DNA from: Adiantum capillus-veneris
Taxonomy: Eukaryota > Streptophyta > Polypodiopsida > Polypodiales > Pteridaceae
Direction: 5' to 3'
Length of the DNA: 64,000 bases
Assembly: GCA_014529385.2 (NCBI GenBank)
Contig: CM043959.1
Span: 496,001 to 560,000 of the forward strand
Position 1 is the stretch's first letter; every line of letters starts with the position of its first letter. The notes below the pieces were generated by a model. It was not told the origin of the DNA. It saw only the letters and a list, made by a program, of their open reading frames with translations, and ran no database searches. Positions 56,722 to 64,000 of the stretch are shown here, piece after piece. A program made the position numbers and the translations under genes.

Positions 56722-57084
56722 ACGACGTCAGTTTAGCCGTATCTAGATAGCATTAGTTTAGGGTTTCTCATAGCTTATGTATCATGAGACGGATTTTATA
56801 CGTCTTTTTGAACCATGTATATTATTACATTTGTCACCGCAATTCCTTTTGCCAATCAATTCTTTATGCCTATGATGTTGTACAATTGTCATTATTACAT
56901 TTGCCAATCAATTCAGTTTGTCTATGATGTGTACAATTGTCAATTTTGCAAACAATGCGTCTTGTGGGTGACTATTTTGGGTCTATTATTTACCTTTGCA
57001 CTTTTTTTAAAAAGTGAATCAAGTACAATATGGTTGATGGGTGGCAGGCATTCAATGTCCTGCCACCAAAAAAATATTCTCTCA
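56722..57084. other. CACTA 3' untranslated region
   Basis: AT-rich sequence after the second gene. 'ttgccaatcaattc' occurs twice (about 56850 and 56905), as does 'tatgatgt', indicating a small internal duplication. No gene. Confidence 0.5.
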
Positions 57085-57287
57085 GGCGTCGCTATATGCG
57101 TCGCTATTTATGGCTCTGTAGCGTCGCTATATGCGTCGCTATACTCTTCTGTGAGAGCGTCGCTATAAGCGTCGCTATAGGCGTCGCTATGAGCGTCGCT
57201 ATATAGCGACGTCTATAGCGACGCCTATAGCGACGCATATAGCGACGCTCTCGTAGCGACGCTTTTAGCGACGCTTATAGCGACGCC
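57085..57287. repeat. 3' subterminal palindromic array of CACTA element
   Basis: About eight forward GCGTCGCTA motifs followed by about seven complementary TAGCGACGC motifs within 200 bp, with the turning point near 57198 (gctatatagcga). Single strands could fold into a long hairpin. Also resembles the 5' array. Confidence 0.88.
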
Positions 57288-57359
57288 GGGGGTTATAAAA
57301 ACCCAGTGTATTTCCATCGCTAAGAGAGTCACAAGAACACATAACCTCTTGTAGTGTTT

Positions 57360-58007
57360 TGGCACCCATTTGTATCTGCATCGTGTGATTAGCAGTCTTT
57401 GCAGATATCCTTTGCCTTGACTATGAAATTGTCCTTGATTTTGCCTTTCGTAAAATTGAGATTATTTTCAAGCTGAATTCCTTTGATTGAAGAATGTTTA
57501 CTTGGCATCTTTGTTAGCTAGATTCTCCGATTTCCTTGATAGTAACCTTGTGCTTGAAGAATTGTAGATGGCACTTCCCATGATGTTTTTGATGTCGTAT
57601 TGAGATGTACAAGAGTGCCATTTTTGGGATTATTTACCGATGAAGTCCTATGTTGGATCCATCTCATATTTGCAATGCACTTCCAACTTCAAAGCATCGT
57701 ATCTTACAGAGCGTGGCTCCGTTTGACGAGCCTTCTAGACCTGATCCTTCAACACTTCAAGCTCTACATATCTAGGTAAAAAACCATATGCCAGAAATCA
57801 ACACTTTGACCCTGCTTCATTTGCTACCTTGTTAGGCCCTATCTGGAGTCATTTTGGCCTTAAAAACCTCATTATGCATACGCAACCGCTGCCACTTGCC
57901 TGCCCAGGCTCTTCCTATCTTCTCTAGCCCTCTTTGATGCATCTATAAGCATACACATCACTACATGTGCCCTCTGCTAGGGTCGACACACTTTGGATGA
58001 ATGCAAA
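57360..58007. other. No gene recognised
   Basis: Sequence continuing the CACTA target locus. Short frames with stops; no motif. Confidence 0.35.
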
Positions 58008-58260
58008 ATTTCAAGGTCATGCCTTTTGGACTAACCAATTCACCAACAAGATTCTAGCAAGTAATGAGCCACCTTTTTAAGGAATATCTGTAAAATTTCT
58101 AGAAGTTTACATGGATGATTTTTGTGTACATTCTACAAAAAGAGAGAGAGTCATTTCGAACATTTATGGTGTGTCTTTGCGAAATGCTGTCTATATAGGA
58201 TTTGTTTAAATCTGGAAAAATGCATATTTATGGTTAGACAAGGCAAAATGTTCAAAAATA
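58008..58260 (+). pseudogene. Ty3/gypsy RT fragment
   Basis: [13 protein letters not shown] at 58019-58057, a palm active-site region reading YMDDFCVHST in a shifted frame (about 58110-58140), and the thumb (HFEHL, then GICLNLEKCIFMV) to about 58240. About 80 codons only, with frame changes; flanking domains are absent. Confidence 0.7.
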
Positions 58261-60290
58261 TTGTATCAAGAACCTTATCTACACATGTTTTTTAACTTTA
58301 CACAAATATAAAATCCCTTCTGTTGAACACATGTGCTATGTTACATACACTTTCTCTAATCAAATGAGCTACATAGTAAAAGTCAAATCCACAATTTAAC
58401 AGTTAAGTTCACAAGGTGATATCTATTGGTATCATCTTTAGCAATACCAAAGAAATAGCTACCAATAGCTAATGAATAGGGATATTTAAGAAAATTTGAT
58501 ACCAAAAACTTGTCAACACTTCTTAAAAAGGTGGAAACTCAAAGGCTTTACAATATGTGTGTGTTGAAACACGAATCAATAATAAGTTAATTATTCACCT
58601 ATCAATCACCGCTATACATCGATGCCTCCATCTCAAGTTGTCCTTTTTCTGAGACAAGCTTGGCATAGGCATAGTATGGATACAATAACATGTTGGAAAG
58701 CAAGAATTTAGCTTTTTCAACTTGTGAAATGTTGTTAATGATATATATTTAACATCCCCAAATGAGAAAATCTTGACAAAGGTTATGATTCACTTTAATA
58801 AGAATAACCATTAATGATTAAAATCAAATCAAAATATTGCTTGAATTTCTTCATGGTGGAGTGATTAAGACTTGAAACTTGAAACATCTTACAAGCAGAT
58901 TAAAATATCCATAAAGGTCAACAACGTTTCTCAAATCTGTATGAAAATCTAAATTAAATACTCTCACTCAATGCAACACTATTTAACAAAAAAACATATT
59001 TATATTGCACCAAAGTGAGTATAAATACAAAAGCATTTATAGAGGAATCCAACCTCATGAAAATAATTACAAATAGAGACAATGTTGTTGCTGTCAGGCT
59101 TCTCTTAGAAGTATTTGTCTTCCTCATCTAGAGATTCATATACACTTGAGTATTTGTGTGTCTATGACACTAGGGAAGATAGTAGTACTTTATGGATGGC
59201 TTTTCTAAGAGCTCCTAGATAGTACCTATTGGTTCAAGATTCTACACCAATCCTACTATTCTTCTCAAAATCTTTTAACATGGTAGTGAAAGGTTCTTCA
59301 TGGACCAAAAATAAAGCGACTTCTATCTTTGCACATGGTTGCTTGCTCCTAAGTAAACATCAAATTTTGTGAGCACAAAGTTGTAAAGTACAAAATGATA
59401 TCATTACAACTATACAAAGAAAAAATTAGAAGGAGAATCTTTGATGACTCTCCATAGATAACACAACTTACTTGCATTGTGAGACTCAATCACATGCTAC
59501 ACAGTTATAGATGGCGCACCAAAGCCATCAACAAAATAGCACCCCCCAATGTTATGAGATGTGAAGCCTAAACATTGAAAGCCAGAAAGAGAATAATTCT
59601 CTCCAGCATGATAAACTTAAAGATAGAGATGATGTTAAGCTCTAAATGTAACCTACAAGCGTAGTTTTCTTACCATTCTACCTTTATGTTGGAGGTGAAC
59701 CCTTGCAATGCCCACACACTATTCACACCTCCTATTGTTGTGATATGCAAGTCATGTGAGCTCATACTTTTGCCACCTTTGGGAGTAGAGGTTTCCATGT
59801 AGTGTTAGTGAATGAAAGTAGAAGAAGTAGAATCTTGTTTCATGCTATAATGGAGGTGAGAGGAGCTAGCTTGGTGTGAAACTATGTGGTGGACAAGGGG
59901 AAGAGATGGAGAAGGAGCTTGCTTGGTGCTACAATGGAGGTGGGAGAAAGCTAGCAGAGGGATAACGCTAAACTATAGGGGGTGCATGTGGTTGTTGCGA
60001 GAATGGAGAGCTTGGAAAAGGGTTTGTAGAGAGATAAAATCAGTTTTTAGCTATATAATAGGTTTGAAAATACTTTGGAGGGTGGAAAATGATGTTTTGA
60101 TGTTTTTTGAAAAAATCATTTTTTTAATTTTTTTAGTGCACGTTTTTTACTTTTGGAGGTCAAAAATGCTTTTTTGACTATGAAATAGATTTGGAAACCT
60201 TTTAAGGAGGGAAAATCTGAAATTTGAATTTTTAATGAAAATTTCAAAATTTTAGTGTATTTTTAAATCCGGACCAAAAAGTGGATCAAA
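58261..60290. other. No gene recognised
   Basis: About 2 kb of AT-rich sequence. A short diverged duplication lies at about 59848-59950 ('tgctataatggaggtgagag' and 'tgctacaatggaggtgggag'). Nothing else. Confidence 0.45.
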
Positions 60291-60298
60291 TGGTTCCC

Positions 60299-60317
60299 CG
60301 CCCCCCCCCCCCCCCCA
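60299..60317. repeat. Poly-C tract
   Basis: About 17 consecutive C after a CG step. Length in the assembly may be unreliable. Confidence 0.9.
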
Positions 60318-60624
60318 ATCCCTTTCCCCTAGCCATCTCCCTTACCTTCTCATTAGGTAAGAGGCCATTAAGAGGTGTAAGGCTACCTTATCCCCCTACT
60401 TTTTTGAGGGTATAGAGTGTCCCCACCACCCTCTTTAGTATTAGCTTGCCTCTAATTAACCTTAATCCCAAAGGACCCCTAGAGAGTTTATATTTTTCCT
60501 ACTACTTGACCGATTGTTTTTGCAGACACCGTAGCCTGTCTAGTTTCACAATGAGCATTTGGGTTTGGGTAGGCTCCAAGCCATTGCCCGTTGCCTGGTT
60601 CTCCTCAAGCCTGGTGCTAGTCTA
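60318..60624. other. No gene recognised
   Basis: Plus-strand frame from 60446 has no known motif and runs into the LTR element. The last five bases, GTCTA, match four of five bases after that element. Confidence 0.4.
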
Positions 60625-60848
60625 TGTTAGGGTCAGCCTAACTTGGGTGACCAAGGTAAGTGTCAACATGTTGTAAATGCCTACAAAGGCTTAAGAAAAA
60701 AAACCTAATGAACTCTCTTTAACTTTGTATAGTTTGTGCATGCTCATCTTATCCACTCGAGTACCCACTTATCTCTATCGTGTGCTCTCTCATTCTCCAT
60801 GCCATGTCCATTCATGATGCAGTAAGATTTTGTCGCAAGCTCTACAAC

Positions 60849-60860
60849 TGGTATTAGAGC
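60849..60860 (+). promoter_or_regulatory. Met-tRNA-type primer binding site
   Basis: tggtattagagc differs by one base from the common plant retrotransposon site tggtatcagagc and starts two bases after the LTR. Confidence 0.75.
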
Positions 60861-60960
60861 TTTGGGGCAAGGTCTTAGAGGTATTGAGCTGAGAAACTAA
60901 GGAGGTCAAGAAGAAATTTGAGAATAAGAAGGATCAGCTAGTGTACGAGCAAGAGAAGGA

Positions 60961-61311
60961 TTGGCTGAGAGCTCAAGGCAAGAAGGCAGCAAAAGCAATC
61001 TTAGCCAAGGTGGAAGCTCAACAGCTGTGTGTGAGAACTCTATCACCAGCTCGTCCTCTTCCTTGCTCACAAAATCAAGTTCTTTGCCTCAACTAACACC
61101 CACAGTTACAAAGTCACAGATTTTCTTCTTCGACATGTCCATACCAAAAACAGGGCTTGTGAGCATGGCAATAGACAATAGTGGGTGCAAAGGAAGCTCA
61201 ACTATCCACCTTCCTGCAATCAGAGAAGGAACCACTGGTGCCAGCAAGACCATTGAGGTGGAAGTAGATAAGCCACTCGAGCTTACTCTGGGACAGAAGC
61301 CAAGAGCCTGA
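60961..61311 (+). CDS. Ser/Thr-rich ORF inside the TRIM-like element, doubtful
   Basis: A 116-codon frame starting at a non-ATG codon; the product is Ser-rich and has no known domain. An overlapping frame upstream reads KKFENKKDQLVYEQEKDWLRAQGKKAAKAI, a charged helix that might be a remnant of Gag. I cannot decide whether either frame is real. Confidence 0.25.
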   Translation: MAESSRQEGSKSNLSQGGSSTAVCENSITSSSSSLLTKSSSLPQLTPTVTKSQIFFFDMSIPKTGLVSMAIDNSGCKGSSTIHLPAIREGTTGASKTIEVEVDKPLELTLGQKPRA

Positions 61312-61772
61312 CGGCGGCGCTCGAGCTGGAGGCATTTGTGCAGAGAAGGACAAGGTTCAATGGCTGCTGGGTAGCAGGGGAGCTTGTGGTGGGGGTTGAG
61401 CACACAAGAAGGCCGGTAGTAGACAAGAAGGCCGATGCCTCATGGCTAACGGCATATCACAATGATAAAAGATTTGTTTTTTTTAAATTGAATTCGCTTT
61501 TATTATCCAATTTTTTCATGGCCTTATTTTACATTTAGAGGACGTTCACACTGTTATGCACAACACATTTGAGAATAACGTATACATCATATGTCAAATG
61601 ATTTGGATAAATTCTAGCGGTCGTCCCCATGATTATGATGAAGTTTTTTGTCAAGATGTCTCTGAGTGAGATTACGTTGTAAAGGGATTAGACACTACCT
61701 CGGTGAGTATGATGACACCGACGGTAAGACCTTCCCTCATGGATTATAAAAGGCCCCAGCTTGTTTTGTAGT

Positions 61773-61929
61773 CCACTCTCATGAGGTTAACGAGTAAACC
61801 TAAACCCAAGGTTTGGGCGTAAACCAAAACCCTCTCATAATGGTAGCTTGATAGTAGCACCAGGTTGTGGGAAAACCTAAAACTCAAGGTTAGCGAGTAT
61901 ACCAAAAACTTGTTGTGTCATGAGAGTGG
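61773..61929. repeat. Hairpin ends in the TRIM-like interior
   Basis: ccactctcatga (61773-61784) and its exact complement tcatgagagtgg (61918-61929) enclose 133 bp. Confidence 0.6.
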
Positions 61930-62179
61930 AGAACGCAGTTCAAGGGGGCACATGATGATGATGATGACGCCAAGTTTGGCTGAAGGGGGCAATTGTTAGG
62001 GTTAGCCCAACTTGAGTGACCAAGGTAAGTGTGAACATGTTGTAAATGCCTATAAAGGCTTAAGGAAAAAACCTAATGAACTCTCTTTCACTTTGTACAG
62101 TTTGCGCACGCTCACTGCTCTCTCATTCTCCATGCCATGTCCATTTGTGATGTAGTAAGCTTTTGTCACAAGCTCTACA

Positions 62180-62740
62180 CTCTACACGTGTTCAATGTTG
62201 GTCTCTTTGTCAGTAGTCTATGTTTCTGGTTGCCCGCCTTCCTGTCTTTGCATTGTGTCCGCTGTAGTCTTCTTAGTGCCTACTGTCGTTTGTGCTCTGG
62301 TCTTCAATCCTTTCAACAGATCCATTGTTTTCTACTTTTTTCTAGCTGACCCGGTCCCTATCTGGGTTCATGGCCATTTTGCTCTAGTTTGCAATGTCTC
62401 TTTGCCTTTGTTCTTAGATTGCTTTGTTGCAGTGTCCTTTGTCTGCCAGCTCTAGTAAGCTATTTTCTTCTGCAATTGTCATGGTGTCTAATGTCGCTTG
62501 TATTTTCAGTGAAGCTTTTTGTTTGCCCATACACAACTCAAACGAGAAAGTTTGTGTAGAAGAAGACTTACTTGTGGTAGTAAAAGACTCATACAGAGAA
62601 CATAGAGGAGTTTCGTGTATCTTTGCTGCAACTGTTAAGGGAGTGGTTGTGTGTAGTGAAGAGGCTTTCTACTGCAAGCTTGAGGAGATCTCTGCAAGTG
62701 TTGATGCAACTGGCACAAGAGGATGTGAGTAAAGTGAGGA
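62180..62740. other. Unassigned sequence
   Basis: T-rich plus-strand frames (62137-62455) encode hydrophobic low-information peptides. The next frame (62424-62732) has no motif. No gene is supported. Confidence 0.4.
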
Positions 62741-63373
62741 TGGGTGCACCCTTATCATAGTTATACACACACGTGCCATGAATGCACCATTCCTTGGCCG
62801 TATCAAAATTATGCGCACCGTTTGTGACATGTTACAAATGGTGCGCATATAGTGGTCCATTAATATCACTATTGTTGACAAGATCCTTTTTGTGATTGTG
62901 GCATTTATTTTTTGTTGATAATCGTTAGGTGATGTGACTGAATTATCCCACTGGTTCTGAATTGGCTTATTGATCTTGGGACTGGTCTGAGGTTGAGTCT
63001 GCACTGGATCTAGAATTGTCTCCATTGGTATGATATGAAACAAATTCAAGGGTTCATCATCCGATTCAAGTGGTACTTTTGGTACTAGGTCTACTTGGAT
63101 TTCCTCTATTCTGGTATAGTATAGCTTAATCTTAGCCCCATTGTATACTCCTGGAAACAACAACCTTGACAAATCTCTGAGTCTAACAATACCATTGGAG
63201 AAAACCCAATCCACCTCATAGGGTTCTAACCAAGCTATTTTCAGATTCGGTTTCTTGGGACCCAATTTGAACTGATAAAGCATTACCAAACAACCTTTTT
63301 CAAATTCTCTGACCTTAATCTTACTGTCATGCCAATGCTTCCTCCTCTGTTGGAGTACTTCTTGTTCTAGCAT
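62741..63373 (-). pseudogene. Integrase C-terminal domain, Tat/Athila type
   Basis: Minus-strand REFEKGCLVMLYQFKLGPKKPNLKIAWLEPYEV is the C-terminal DNA-binding module of non-chromoviral plant gypsy integrases (usual form F..GDLVLLY...KF.G....W.GPYEV). The frame is open over 200 codons but its last third looks like read-through into non-coding sequence. A stop separates it from the core. Confidence 0.72.
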
Positions 63374-63389
63374 GTCCCTTTGTCTGATT

Positions 63390-63944
63390 TCATCGAATCA
63401 TGCAATCTCGTTGAGTCTCTGCTTCAAATTTTGATACCATTCCATATTCAACTGCCATTTTCAGACTGGGAATATCAAATTCCATTGACACTACTACCTC
63501 TATGCTATACACGATCCTGAAAGGTGTCATGCCAATAGTGACCTTGTAGGCAGTTTTATAGGCCCCTAATGCTGTTTGAAGCTTAGTGTCCCACTTGTGC
63601 GGTTTCTTTTGAACTATCTTGGTGATGATAGTCTTGATGATCTTATTGCTGCTCTTTGCTTGGCCATTGCACTTGGGATAATAGGGTGTGGATTTTTGGC
63701 GCTTTACTGAAAGAATCTCAATCAGTATCTGAATAGTTTCATTAATAAAATGTATTCTCTCATATGAAACTATTTCTATTGGACATCCATATCTGCATAT
63801 GATGTTTTCATATAAAAATGTAGCTATTGATTTAGCAGTGGTGTCTGGCAAGGCCTTTGCTTCAACCCACTTGCTGACATAACAGGTGGCCATAACAATA
63901 TACTTATTCTTTCTTGGAGTTACTTTCTTGAATGGCCCCATAAA
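63390..63944 (-). pseudogene. Integrase core with all three catalytic residues replaced
   Basis: The minus-strand frame covers the core from MFMGPFKKVTP to the stop before the C-terminal module. Expected D-D-E positions read ATCYVSKWVEA (Asp to Cys), IVSYERIHFIN (Asp to Tyr) and YYPKCNGQAKSSNK (Glu to Lys). The frame is nevertheless open for 185 codons. The preceding part of the element is cut off by the CACTA element at 63945. Confidence 0.75.
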
Positions 63945-64000
63945 CACTACAAGAGGCTATTCATATCAGCGACGCTCAAAAAAAAAAAATCCCGGCGTCG
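63945..64000 (+). mobile_element. Left end of a second CACTA element
   Basis: Starts cactacaagagg, identical to the 12-bp terminus of the element at 49631, followed by the same order: cgacgctc, an A-run and ccggcgtcg. It continues beyond the window. Inserted into the integrase; preceding bases AAA are the expected 3-bp target copy. Confidence 0.85.

Larger units (their letters stand above)
49631..57356 (+). mobile_element. Complete CACTA (En/Spm) DNA transposon
   Basis: Perfect 12-bp terminal inverted repeats (cactacaagagg at 49631-49642, complement at 57345-57356) are flanked by a 3-bp duplication TTT (49628-49630, 57357-57359). Subterminal arrays of a GCGTCGCTAT-type motif occur at both ends. 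It carries a tnp2-type transposase gene with clean introns and a second, tnpA-like gene. Length 7,726 bp. Everything points to a recent, possibly autonomous insertion, apart from one in-frame TGA in the second gene. Confidence 0.93.
60625..62179 (+). mobile_element. Small non-autonomous LTR retrotransposon (TRIM/LARD-like)
   Basis: 5' LTR 60625-60846 (222 bp) and 3' LTR 61994-62179 (186 bp, with a deletion of about 35 bp) begin TGTTAGGGT and end GCTCTACA. A Met-tRNA-type primer site (tggtattagagc, 60849-60860) and a polypurine run (tgaagggggc, 61981-61990) are in place. Flanking GTCTA/CTCTA match at 4 of 5 positions, as for a 5-bp target duplication. The 1.15-kb interior has no pol. The short LTRs fit TRIM elements, but the interior is longer than usual. 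Confidence 0.82.

Noticed and set aside
57085-57287. Regular short repeats that could suggest a CRISPR array
   Set aside because: Units are contiguous, occur in both orientations and have no unique spacers; they are CACTA subterminal repeats in a plant genome.

Overview
The window is eukaryotic and almost certainly from a large, transposon-rich vascular plant genome. The evidence is an En/Spm-type CACTA transposon with a six-exon tnp2 gene, a Tat-lineage Ty3/gypsy element with two RNase H domains, a chromovirus, gag-only Ty1/copia-type elements and abundant dinucleotide microsatellites. The species cannot be named. The non-chromoviral gypsy at 15071-22707 resembles elements I associate with early-diverging plants, so a fern or similar lineage is a guess only. 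No ordinary host gene, rRNA, tRNA or CRISPR array was found, and no caulimovirid-type sequence. Almost everything recognisable is mobile DNA, much of it nested.

Left third (1-24475). A young non-autonomous LTR element (2430-8864) has 2.0-kb LTRs and encodes a Gag-like ORF plus a long acidic ORF, but no pol. Each LTR carries a tandem, overlapping pair of about 70-codon ORFs (sORF-A and sORF-B). A decayed Ty3/gypsy copy ('family C', 12140-15070 and 22708-23640) is split by a second LTR element (15071-22707). That second element has gag-PR-RT-RH-IN and shares terminal LTR sequence, primer-site region and polypurine region with the first, so the two look like a parasite/helper pair. Both lie next to ACGT-like 4-bp sites. 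Foldback repeats and a dense microsatellite cluster fill the gaps.

Middle (24476-49630). A gag-only copia-like element on the minus strand (26130-28684) is followed by a large imperfect inverted repeat (29551-30903) and a minus-strand chromovirus (31018-44382). The chromovirus is interrupted by a truncated plus-strand Tat element (33938-39315) and is oddly duplicated for 2 kb on both sides of it. Between its leader ORF and gag, the Tat element carries homologues of the same sORF-A/sORF-B pair. A second, minus-strand family C copy (45484-47104) abuts a copia-like LTR (47105-48136).

Right third (49628-64000). An apparently complete CACTA element (49631-57356, TTT target duplication) has palindromic subterminal repeat arrays, an intact tnp2-like gene, a tnpA-like gene broken by one in-frame TGA, and a captured fragment of a heavy-metal-associated (HMA) domain gene. 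Further right are an RT fragment, a small LTR element with a Met-tRNA-type primer site (60625-62179), a minus-strand Tat/Athila-type integrase whose three catalytic residues are all replaced, and the first 56 bp of a second CACTA element of the same family, which interrupts that integrase.

The strongest candidate for an undescribed system is the sORF-A/sORF-B module. It is a duplicated small-protein pair with overlapping or near-abutting cistrons, placed upstream of gag in two different LTR-retroelements and conserved at the protein level between them.
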